Below are positions 48,415 through 59,106 of a stretch of 64,000 nt of DNA, in pieces. Source of the DNA: Codonopsis lanceolata (taxonomy: Eukaryota; Streptophyta; Magnoliopsida; Asterales; Campanulaceae); the NCBI GenBank assembly GCA_013146195.2, contig CM028377.1, positions 2,666,001-2,730,000 of the forward strand. The letters are read 5' to 3'. The position numbers were made by a program, and so were the translations under genes. How positions within the stretch are numbered: the stretch's first letter is position 1; each line of letters begins with the position of its first letter. The notes under the pieces are model-generated. The model saw nothing but the letters and a program-made list of their open reading frames with translations. It ran no database searches and had not been told where the DNA came from.

Positions 48415-51400
48415 AATGGAGAACGAATTTCAAAACAACTCATCAATGAACAAAGGTAGCATATCAGTCTTTCACAAATCACTCTATTGATGCACGATTT
48501 TGATAACTCATCAATAAATGAGGACATATTTTTAAGTTTTTTTGCAACAATTTTGATCATATCAATTTCATGTCTTGACGCAACTAAATTATTTTAAATT
48601 ATTTTTGAACTTGCTGGTGAAAACTTGTATTCAATGGTAGTTGTTTCTAGTGATGAAGATGAGATAGAAATCACAAAAGGTAAACATTTTAAGAAGTCAC
48701 ATATTTCAGGTCAAAAGTGACACATTTGCAGCCTAAAAGTAACATACTCCAGACCTAAAAGTGACACTCTTATTGATACAAATTGTAGGATTACAAAAGT
48801 GAATTCTTTTGCCAAAAGTGACACACTTAAGACCTAAAAAGACACAGTTAAGACCTAAAGGTGACACATTCAAAGGCCTATAATTAAGTCACACTTGATT
48901 GTTACACATTTAAGCAAAATGTGACAGATTTTCAGCCCAAAAGTTAAACACTTAATTCTTAAAAGTAACATTCTGACTCTTAAACATTGAGACACTTTAA
49001 TATATCTAACTTTTTTAATACTTATTGGTTTAAAGGAGCACATACTCAAGGAGCTGTTATAGAAGAGTACAACTACAGAGGCTGAAGGTATTACATTTTA
49101 TTTTAAAAAATTGTGAATAGCTTCACAAATTAAAGTACTATTTTTTTGTTATGGTTGTTGTAGATATATCTAGGTCTCTAATGGGTTTGAAAAGGAAGAC
49201 ACTTGATGAGATTCATAACTTGTATTGTCAACATGGTCGGGCACTTGGTTTTAGTATTCGTAGAGCAACTGCTAGATCTCAGGATGATGGTGTTATGCTA
49301 GAGAAATACTTTGTATGTTCTTGTGAATGACTTAGGAGAAAATTAGGATCAGGGGACTTGTCTATGGCTTCTCAAATTTTTTTAAAGAATTGTCCTCTTA
49401 CGCGTACAGGGTGTAATGTTTCATTGCGAGTAAAATTAAATGATGAAGACTTGTATAAAGTTATTAATCATGTCATGCTACATAATCATCCATTTACTAG
49501 AACAGAGTGGAGCCACCTTCATCATTCTGAAAGAACAATTACAAGTGACAAAGGTAAAGCCATAGAAAGTATGGTCTCTTCCGGAATGAGACCAACAAAT
49601 TCTTATCGTTATATGGCACATGAAGTGTATGGAGATGATGGTGTTGGTCACACTATGAAAGACCATCTGAATTTCGTAAACTATTTGAAAATGAAAGAAA
49701 GAGAAAGTGGGGATTCACAAACACTAGTTGAAATGTTATTCCAACAACAATTTGAGGAGGACTTTTTTTTAGAGTTAAGTTGGATGATAGGTGCTCTTTG
49801 AGTAATATTTTTTTGGAGAGACTCAATGATGAAAGAAGATTATGACATATTTGGTGATGTTGTGATATTTGACACAATCTATCGCACTAATAAATACAAT
49901 CTGATTTGTGCTCCAATAGTTGGCATCAACAATCATTGGAAAAATGTAATGTTTGGTTGTGCATTCTTATCTAACGAGAAAACATAATCATTTGAGAGGC
50001 TTTTTGAGGTTTTTAAGAAAGCCATAGGAGGGAAATATCCCGTCACTATATTCACCGATCAAGATCAAGCAATTGCTAATGCAATTGAAAAGGTATGCAT
50101 TCTAAAACATGAAGTATTTATTGTTTCTGTACTGCATGTACTTTACATATTTATTGTTTCAGTGAATTGTACATACTTTACATATTTATTGTTTCTTCAT
50201 TTAGGTTCTGAAAAGTGACACAGACAAAGCCTAAACTTGACACACTCAAGGCCTAAAAGTGACAAATTAAGACCAAAAACAGACACTTTGAATTATGCAG
50301 TTTTTTTCCAAGAACAAAGCGCAGGCTATGCCAATGGCATCTGTACCACAATGCTATAAGCAGATTTGAACATTTGAAAAGCAACAACTCCTTTAAAGAT
50401 GCATTTAGGAAATGCTTGTTAGGTTGTGTTGATAAATATGACTTTGAGAACTGTTGGAGTACTATGGTTTCACAATACAAATTGGAAGAACATTATTGGT
50501 TTCAGCGATTGTATTATTTAAAGGTCAAATGATGCACAGCCTTAAACAAGGACTTCTTTTCTACTGGGATACTTTCTTCCCAAAGAAGTGAGAGTACTAA
50601 CAGTGCAACGGGATTCAATGCCAAGATGACCACAAGTTTGACTGAATTTTATGGTATATTCAAGAACCTAGTGAAGAATTGGAGAATCAAGATCAATTCC
50701 AGTAACTACCCTACCATTAACTGGGATGTTAAAGCATGCTTCCGAGTTGAACACCTTGATAGTTTTTGAAGACTTCCGTGTTGAATTTATTGCATCAGTT
50801 TCAACTAGTTGTACTCTTGTTGATCAGGAAGAGATAATTAGTACTACTTATGCAATTTCTTCTTATGGAGGTGATGGGGGTAAAAAACATGTGATGTTTG
50901 ATCCTACAAGAAACTTGATCTCCTGCTCATGCAAGAAATTTGAAGAATGTGGTAAGATGTGTTGCCATAGCTTAAGGGTCCTTCATCATCATAATTGTAT
51001 CAACATACAAGAAATCTATATTTTGAAAAGGTGGACAAGAATTGTCAAATATAATGTGTAGGACAAGTTAAATTGCACTGTTTTGAAGCTTGACAAGCCT
51101 ACAACTTGCATCCCTTGGTGCCATGAAATGTCAAGAAAGTATTAAAACCTCTTTTCGAAGTGCCAAGGAAATGAGGAAGCAAAAAAATAATTGAAGAAGG
51201 TTATGATAGAGATTTTCTTGTTATTTCTTCCTTGAAGAATTTACCGGACCAAAATGAATCATCTTGTGTTTCAAGTTCATCTACTACATGCCTAGATCAT
51301 GCTCACTCTGCTATGAAGGGAAGGAGAAAAAGAATTAAGGGAAGTATGGAAAAGAGCAAGAAGAAGACTACTGTTTCTGATTCCCGTCAAGCCAAGGAAT

Positions 51401-51435
51401 TTGGTTCCAAGACTCCTAATGCTCGGTTAATTTAG
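48415..51435 (+). pseudogene. FAR1/FHY3-related MULE transposase gene, decayed
   Basis: A possible first exon starts at the ATG at 48418 (MENEFQNNSSMNK, then GTAGCA). The main exon from about 49163 has a FAR1-type DNA-binding region (GFSIRRATARSQDDG, YFVCSCE, then LRVKL and HNHP). The MULE transposase core follows: GDVVIFDTIYRTNKYNLICA with the first Asp, and PVTIFTDQDQAIANAI with the second. After an intron come RRLCQWHLYHNAISRFEHLK and SSQRSESTNSATGF. A SWIM finger follows: NLISCSCKKFEECGKMCCHS. A basic tail contains KGRRKRIKGSMEKSKKK. In-frame stops occur at 49327, 49799, 49986 and about 50530, and a frame change near 50720, so it cannot make a full protein. Such proteins are either MULE transposases or transcription factors derived from them. 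The surrounding repeats favour a transposon. Confidence 0.86.
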
Positions 51436-51604
51436 ACATTTTCTGTAAATTTTGTATGTTTGGGTAAGAAACATATAACTTTACTTTGAAAAAGTGATGG
51501 TTTTGTGTTTTTAATGATTGACATTTGGAATTATATACATTTCTATGGATGAGAAGTTGGATTGCAGTAGTGTTCAATTGCTTATTGCTGTTAAAATGGA
51601 CCTG

Positions 51605-52375
51605 AGGCAACACTAGCCCAAAAGTGACACACTTTAGTGCTAAAAGTAGCACACTCCAGTCTTAAAAGTGACATTCTTATTGATACAAATTGTATGATTA
51701 TAAAAGTGAATTATTTTATCAAAAGTGACACACTTAAGACCTAAAAGTGGCACACTAAATGTCGCTCTGATTTTTACAAATTGTTGGATTTAAATTGACA
51801 TTTTAAGCCAAAAGTGATACAATCAAAGCCTTAACGTGACACACTCAATGTCTAAACGTAACACTCTTAATATTACACATTGTTTACACTGATTGTTGGT
51901 CACTCATGCTATCCATTTCCCATTAATACAACATATGTATGTATGTGATCTATAGTCGATTTGCAAATTCTCCGACATTTGTCACTACTATAGTTTGAAG
52001 TCCATCAATCATATGGTGTTGGGGGTGAATTGAGATATGCAATAGCTTAAGAGAGAAATCAAGCATAACCTAGTTTAAATCAACCTGAGACATCAGTTAC
52101 CCAAAAGTGATACACTTTAGAGCTAAAAGTAACACACTTCAATCCTAAAAGTGATACTCTTATTGATACAAATTGTATGATTATAAAAGTGAATTGTTTT
52201 ACCAAAAGTGACACACTTAAGATTTAAAAGTGACGCATTCTATGTTTAAAAGTGACACTCTGATTTAAAGTAGTTAAGCATAACTTAGTTTAAATCACCT
52301 AAGGCAACAATTACCCAAAAGTGACACACTTTTGTTCTCAAAGTGACACACGCTAAGCCTAAAAGTGACACTCTA
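51605..52375 (+). repeat. Near-identical 165-bp repeat blocks downstream of the FAR1-like gene
   Basis: Blocks at about 51615-51780 and 52095-52270 share the same order of short repeats, including ACTCTTATTGATACAAATTG and AAAAGTGAATT. A third copy lies upstream of the gene at about 48700-48860. All three are direct. The gene is therefore bracketed by the same block. Confidence 0.85.
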
Positions 52376-52751
52376 ATTCATCATAAATGTAAACAATGCC
52401 AAAAGTCAAAACTAATAATTTTCATTCAAAAGCATAATGATTATTCCACATTGATGGTCAAAATTGACACAAATCTAACTACATTTTGTTTCCTATATTA
52501 TTTCTCTACAGTAAATATATGTATTTGCTGCTACTTACATTTGGTAGTAACAATTTACACCAATCAAAAAGTGACAATTAGTCACAATTAGAAAACCAAA
52601 CGAGAATCACAAGAAACTATTTTGTAGAAACTTCACTTTTTGGAATGCCTACTTCCTAAAGTTTTGCAGTAACAATTAACGTGATGTACAAATGTTTTGT
52701 CAAAAAACCAAAGACTTTTCACATCACTACTTAAAGTCAATTTACGCAAAA

Positions 52752-55590
52752 TCAAATGTCTACTTCTTCTTTTTCTTGTCTCTTCAACTCAACAACAACT
52801 TTTTTTGCATCATCGATCCTCAACTTCAAATATTGTTTCTTTAAGCAAAACTCAGCAATTTTCTTCAATATTCCGAGTTTTGCCTCATTGAGTTCACTCA
52901 AAAGAATTCTTAAACAAGTCTTTGCTCTCAATACTCTTCGTACCAGTGCCTTAAAAAAAAATAGTATGTATAGTATAATAATTAGTAAAAGAAACAAAAA
53001 AAAAAACAAATAATGATAATAATGTCATAGAAATGATACATTTCTCGAATCATCTCGACTATTATAGACTTCACCTTTAAAAAACTCCAAGTGGTGCATA
53101 AAAAATATACCACAATCGTTGCTTCTTGTGGTGATTGCCAAGGGAACTTAACAATTTCTATTTTGTAATGATCAACAAACTTGGCTTTTGCATGTTTTCT
53201 TCCATCAAGGAATACACCAATTGTTTTTGCTACATAACATAAAAATCCAGAACAATAAATAAAGCAATTTAATATCTACATGAAACATAAAGAACTGAAC
53301 ATCTTTATACCACCACTTTCACAGATTTGACATAAAAGATTGGATCTTCGTAATGTCTATTATCCAATAAATGGATTTTTCTATGAATGAAGTTCACCGT
53401 AGCACAAAAGAAATGTGATTTCAAATGTATTAGGACAAAAATCTATAAAATAACAATTTGTCCAAGTGTTACTTTATAAATACTTAAAACTAATATATTT
53501 CATAGAAAAATGTAAGTACTTCTCAAATAAAAGATAAGATAACTATTACTAACCATGTCACATATGCTCAATTCTTGATTAAAATATGGCATACACGACT
53601 CCCAACATGGTCTCATATTTTTTTCATTCATATCTTCCTCACCATCTCCTTCAAGTATCTTCAACAAATAAAACTTTTGCCGAAAAAATGAATTAGAAAT
53701 ATTAGTAAACATTAATAAACAAATGACAATACTATAAAAACTTGATTTGTAAACATGCTACAAGTGAGAGTATTCGGTTACACTTTAAAGATCAAAAGTG
53801 ACACTTGTTAACTCCAAAAGTGACACTTTTAGGTAAGAAAGTGATATTTGTAAAACTTACAAAATGTGTAAGATAAAAAAATGTGTTTGCATCCACTCTC
53901 ATTCTCTTTTGCTTTGTTCATAATCAGCACCCATGCATCAATGACATTTGTATAAATTCATTCTCTTTGATTTAACGATAGGATTTCCTTCTTCGATATA
54001 GTCAAAGCACCATGAACAAAAAATATATCCCTGAAATTCAAAAAATATATATATGTTACTGTACAGTAGAGACTATTTTGATTTGAAGCACATAAAAAAT
54101 TAGAGAAAAAAGTATAACTTACATTTCATAAAACGGTTGGACATCAAAGAAACAAAAATCAAGTACTCCTTCCGTCCCTAAATTATCGTCCTAGTAGACC
54201 CGACGCACGGATTAAGAAAAAACAATTGAGTTGATTATTTATATTGGTTTAATGTGTAGTTTTCTTTAAAGCACATATGTATGTGGCCCATAATCAAAGT
54301 AGAGTGAAAAAGTAAGGGTAAAGTGGTAAAAGTAATGTTCTAAAAAGGTAAGTTTCAAACTGGACAATTATTTTGAAACCGACGAAAAAGGAAAGGAGGA
54401 CGATAATTTAGGGACGGATGGAGTATTTGTTTTTCGTGTATATCCATTTCCACCATTAACCTCTTGTTCTGGGACATAAAACTAGAAATATATCCAATCT
54501 TCTCAACTATTTCACAATCATCCAATAACAAATACCCATGTAGTTGACTAGATTTCCCACGATACGTTGAGCTAGCTGACTTCAAAGCTTCATCCAATCC
54601 ATCACAATCCGCATCATCGACAAGGTCTTACAATTCCTCAATTATAGAGTTTACAATACATATAGAAGAAGGCACATAAAATAATAATTCTAAAATAAAG
54701 AGAAATACTATGAACATATGTTTGGTTAACTCACATCCATGTTCATGAATCCCAGCATTAGATAATTGGCCCTTTGGTAAACCAGAAATGATGTCCTCCC
54801 CACATGAAGACATATATTTTTCTTTTTGAACTACAACTTTGCCAAATATAGGGTAGGTGTCCACCCACTCTCCCTGGCCAAACTCTCCCGCACTTCTCTC
54901 TTCTTTAATTCTATTCCATATTCCTCTCTTCTTTAATTATGTTCCATATTCTTGATGTGGTCCAATGTTGAATTAGTGGACGAATAGAGGGCCCAGTATT
55001 GCCTTTCCATTTCAATCGATGGAAGTAGACGATTTGGAGTACCATAACACATCCATTTACTTGGGTAGAAGACTTGTTATTTTACTTAGAAACAAATTTA
55101 CAAATCCTACGAAATTCCATCCACATCCATCAAATATTTTAAAAAGGAAAAATCTACAAAAAACTTGTCAAGTTGAACAAAACAAAAAGCTTTTTGAAGT
55201 CATCTCCACCTTCTTTAAAACGGGTAAGAAGCAAACTTTTCAAAAATGAAACAAATGTATTTCCAAGAATACCACACATCTCCTTGAAATCAGCCAATCA
55301 TATATGTGCTTTCATTCCCTTTTAAAACAAACACATTTCTTCCACTATTTCTTGGAAGAAGAAAAATATCACATGCATCATCAGCTGTAATATCAAACTT
55401 TTTTGTGTTAGTAATATTAAGCATCCTACTCGTTCCATTAAATCTATTCACTAACCAACCTAACATATGTATTGAGAGATAATTTATTTTCATCTCCAAC
55501 AACCCACCAAATCCAATTTTTTAACATCTTCTTTTTGTGTTGTACTCATTTCCTTAACAACGTCAAACAAACCTTGATGCCTAGATTTTC
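52752..55590 (-). pseudogene. Ulp1-type (C48) cysteine protease gene, transposon-associated (copy 2)
   Basis: Minus-strand pieces in family order: IGFGGLLEMKINYLSIHMLG and WLVNRFNGTSRML, ITADDACDIFLLPRN (about 55300-55530); CGILGNTFVSFLKSLLLTRF (about 55190-55270); VLQIVYFHRLKWKGN and IQHWTT (about 54960-55040); LDEALKSASSTYRGKSSQLH (about 54520-54600); FFVHGALTISKKEIL and NVIDAWVLIMNKAKENE (about 53910-54030); then the protease core: HFFCATVNFIHRKIHLLDN (about 53340-53410, His and Asp) and NDCGIFFMHHLEFFKG (about 53070-53120, catalytic Cys). The last exon (53009-52752) is Lys/Leu-rich. Ulp1 enzymes cleave SUMO-type conjugates; plant MULE and CACTA elements often carry such genes. A stop (about 54628), one frame change before the Cys motif and a MITE insertion suggest it is dead. 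Confidence 0.75.
54166..54423. mobile_element. Stowaway-type MITE, well preserved
   Basis: The left end reads CTCCTTCCGTCCCTAAATTA and the right end is the complement of CTCCATCCGTCCCTAAATTA. TA flanks lie at 54164-54165 and 54424-54425, and the length is 258 bases. The family recurs at 30580-30835 and 9400-9560. It lies between exons of the Ulp1-type gene. Confidence 0.9.
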
Positions 55591-55769
55591 AAAGTAAATC
55601 ACTGCAGAAAACAAAAACATAAGATATCAAACAAAGCATAAGAAAATCACTGCAAAAAAAATGAACACCATTCCGGCCAAGTGACACACTTGCATCCTAA
55701 AGTGACAAAATAAAGACATTGGAGCTTCTTCTAGACTACATACTTGGAAAAATAAATGGTTTAAGACTT

Positions 55770-57579
55770 TAACGACACAAGCCTGAGAGCTGAGTCCGCT
55801 ACACATTGCCCATACACATCGGCCCCCAGCATGCAGAAATAAGCCACCCAAAAGTCCATGGATGATGTTGGTGCCCAGAGGTAGTGTGTGTCACCTTATA
55901 AACCACACACAAGTCACACATCTACCCGATGTAGGATTGAGGGTATTACAATCTCCCCCCACTTAAATCTAGAGCTGTCAAAATCGAGCCCGGCCCATAG
56001 GCCCGGTCCAGTCCACCCGACTTTTCAAGGGATTGGGCCTCAATTTAGTAGGCCTAAAAAAACCCGGGCCTCTTTGGCCCGGCCCACTAGGCCCGTGGGC
56101 CGTGTTTGGCCCGAGCTTAAAAAGCCCGGTCCGGCCCGGTCATAAAGTTAAACACTTAAACTTAATTATAAAATTAAAAACTAAAACATAAATCTAAAAA
56201 GAAAAAAACTATCAGACATTCATTTAGACCACTTTTTTTTTTCTTTTTTTCTTTTGGTTAGATAAATTTATGACACAATATGATCTATTTCCAAATCATT
56301 GTTCTTTTTTTGGTTGAAACTCATATTCTAAATTAATGGAAGTAACACTTACAAAGAAGAAATGAAGTTGATCTTTCAAGTTCTAATCTAGTTTAGTATG
56401 GTTGTAGTTAGTAATTTTATCGAAACTGATCTATTTAATTGAGTATCTCTATATGATATTAGCTAATAAAAAGCCTCAATAGTATAAACTTGATAAATTA
56501 AATTAAATTAAAATGCTAGATTGTGCCGGACGAAAAAAAAAATGAACATTTGCTAGTTAGTATGATTTTGCAAACTAGAACCCGAAAAACTTTGTCTATC
56601 CTTAGAAAACACATATTAAAAAATTGGGGACAATATGATGAACTTCAATTTGGTTATAAATTTTTTGAAAAAAATATCCTTCAAGTAGCACATGTATTTT
56701 TTCTTTGGTCTGTAACATTATTGTTTTTCTAGTTTCTGTTTCGTTCAATTATTGAAATTACTACCTTTGTTTATATTTGCTTTGGTTGCACTTTTGCTTT
56801 GTAATTGTGTAAGTTAGACTAGTAAGTATGTGTGATATAACATTTATTAGCTAATTTGTGAGTTTTATTTAATTAAAAAAATATTTATTTTTTGGTCCAT
56901 GGGCCCGAAATGCGCATGGGCTGGGCTTGAGTTTTATGAGGCCCGACACGATTTCGGCCCGACCCGTTTGACAGCTCTACTTAAATCCTTGACGTCCTCG
57001 TCAAAGCCAAATCGTACCCGGGACAATGCGGGATTCAAGAGGTGACTCATACGGGGATCAAGAGGTGGCTCTCACCTTCTACAGTGTAGCACTTTCACCC
57101 GCACAACACTTTGTTCCCACATTTTTTGCCGAAACCAGCTCTGATACCATTTGTAATGACCCGAGCCCGAGAGCCCGATCCGCTACGTGTAGCTCACACA
57201 CTAGCCCACTGAGCACGCAGCACCTTGGGTCATCAGACCCACCATAAGCCGACCCAAAAGTACATGGATTATGTTGAGCACGCAACATCTTAGGTCATCA
57301 GGCCCACCACAAATCGACTCAAAAGTAAATGGATGATGTTGGTGCCCAAAGATAGTGTGTGGTCACCTTATAAATCGAGCACAATTCCCACACCTACCCG
57401 ATGTGGGATGGGGTATTACAATTTCCCCCACTTAAATACTTGACGAGGACGCTAAGGGCGAATCTTACCTCAGGCGATGCAGGATTCAAGAGGTGACTCA
57501 TACGGGGATCAAGAGATGGCTACAACCTTCCGCAGTCTAGCACTCTCCCCCACTTAAATGCTTGACGAGGACGTCAAGG
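55770..57579 (-). mobile_element. Tandem TRIM array split by a hAT
   Basis: On the minus strand: internal segment (57579-57421), LTR (57420-57152), primer site AATGGTATCAGAGC (57151-57138), internal segment (57137 to 55951 with a hAT inside), then a diverged LTR (55950 to about 55770). The purine tracts (AAGTGGGGG-type) precede each LTR. The 57152-57420 LTR is 269 rather than about 203 bases because a 67-bp part (about 57209-57275) is tandemly duplicated. LTR-internal-LTR-internal order suggests unequal recombination between TRIMs. No protein is encoded. Confidence 0.85.
55970..56979. mobile_element. Non-autonomous hAT with 8-bp target duplication
   Basis: The ends read TAGAGCTGTCAAAATCGAGC and, from the right, TAGAGCTGTCAAACGGGTCG. 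A perfect 8-bp duplication CTTAAATC flanks it (55962-55969 and 56980-56987), interrupting a TRIM internal segment. Subterminal regions are rich in GGCCCG. The last 200 bases match the 3' end of the hAT at 59107-61829, so that family is the likely source of transposase. The interior has no transposase. Confidence 0.95.
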
Positions 57580-58240
57580 TAGTGCTGTCAAAATCGAGCC
57601 CGGCCCATAGGCCCGATCCAGCCCACCCGAATTTTTAAGGGCCTGGGCTTCAAATTAGAAGGCCCGAAAAAACCGAGCCTCATTGGCCTGGCCCAGCAGG
57701 CCCATGGGCTATAAGTGAACTGAACATAAAAAACCTGCAAAGCCCAGCCCGGCCCAAAATGCATGTAGACAAAGTCATTAAGTCAGTGGAGTGAGTAAGT
57801 GACTAAACTTAAAAAAAAAACCTATCAGTTCACATTCACAGACTCACAGTATCCCTAATCTACTTTACTCATATTCTTTCCAAAAAGGCAAAGCCAAAAA
57901 CGGCTCTTACAGGACGGCTCTCAATCTCTCTGTCTGATCACTTGTCTTCGTATCGCCTTCGTCTGCTAGTCCTTGAGGCTCGATCTCTCTGTTCTCTCAA
58001 ATTTTGATCTGAGAAAGAGAGATATAAAAAAAGGTATATGAAAAAAAGGTATATGAAAATAGAAATAACTCAAAATTTGGAGAATAACGATGACTTGGAA
58101 ATGTTGGATTCTCCCCCTCCTAGTTCAGGTACTAATGCTTCTACTGCTAGTAAGAAGGTAACTAGGGCAAAAAGAATTGATAATGGTCCTAGTGAAGATG
58201 TTGATGATGTTGATTGACACCATACTCATTCCAATACTTA
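57580..58240 (+). mobile_element. hAT 5' end with transposase N-terminal exon, truncated
   Basis: It begins TAGTGCTGTCAAAATCGAGC, nearly the same terminus as 55970, and runs through a leader to an exon at about 58071-58217 encoding NDDLEMLDSPPPSSGTNAS and GPSEDVDD. This matches the N-terminal exon at 61848-61975, with the intron seen in that copy deleted between TCAAAAT repeats. After GPSEDVDD the sequence jumps to a 28-base patch (58213-58240) that is the exact reverse complement of transposase codons at 63223-63250. No other transposase remains. Confidence 0.88.
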
Positions 58241-59106
58241 ACACACGCACACACATGTACTCTTATAGACTTAATGTTTTACTCGTTCTCTCATCTATGT
58301 CTCTATTGCTCTCTCTGTGGTCTGTAGACTCTGTAGTCTGTACTGAACCGATAGTAGCTATGTATGTATCTCATCTGTTTGATGGAAGCAGATTTATAAT
58401 TTCCTCTCAAAAGGAACAAGTTCTCAGGCTCATTAATTTTATAGGCAAGCTAGACATGTGGTTCCAAACACTTGAAACCACAGACAACAGAGTCCCCTAG
58501 GACCAAAAAATTGACCTCTCCGGTCCCATACTCAAAAAGTCTTAACAAGTCACTGTCCGACCATGAATATCACCTGAAATGTAAAACATAAACAAGTTTA
58601 AATGGCTACCATCCTAGTCAATGTTTCCCTCTCATGAATCAGCAAAAAGAATATATTACTCTGTAATTCAAAACATAACACAAAAAGAAAGTGGACTAAC
58701 ACATTCATAAATAACAATTCCCATTTGCATAAAGAACATTCATAGCAACACCAATATTCGGCAGCAAACCATCAAACAAAATGCAACAAAATTCAAGCAA
58801 CATCTGATTAGTATTACACGTACAAGAGGGCCAAAACCCCCAACTTTTAGTACTTACATAATTATTTGTCATATTTTACTACATATACATCAATTAAGTT
58901 GTTTTATTTAGAGATGTTCTTAATTTTATCTTTAAAACATTTTATCGGTTAAAACTTAAAAGTAAGCAAGAATAAGTGAAATACTAATTCATTGCTGATC
59001 TTATCTTGGCCTACAAAAGAGAATAGTTGTCCAAAATTTGGTGAGATTTCAATTAATTAGACACATCCGCACATGGTTTCAATGGTTTGAATCAAATTAT
59101 TTACTT
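58241..59106. other. Unassigned DNA between hAT copies
   Basis: No gene is visible. The 107-codon frame overlapping its start (58177-58500) has no family resemblance. It could be the rest of the rearranged hAT or pre-insertion host DNA. Confidence 0.5.

Larger units (their letters stand above)
44380..53860. repeat. Dispersed AAAAGTGACACA-type short repeat clusters
   Basis: Variants of AAAAGTGACACA followed by TTTAAG or CTTAAGACCT recur dozens of times in clusters: 44380-44530, 45250-45330, 45465-45570, about 47513, 48690-48970, 50210-50290, 51605-51870, 52080-52375 and 53780-53860. They surround the FAR1-like gene, fall in one of its introns and also border the Ulp1 genes. Spacing is commonly 15-25 bases. 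Isolated members also occur at 39140-39200. They could be subterminal repeats of a DNA transposon or a young degenerate satellite. Confidence 0.85.

Noticed and set aside
58177..58500. 107-codon frame following the hAT N-terminal exon
   Set aside because: It is out of frame with the transposase, crosses the rearrangement breakpoint and resembles nothing known.
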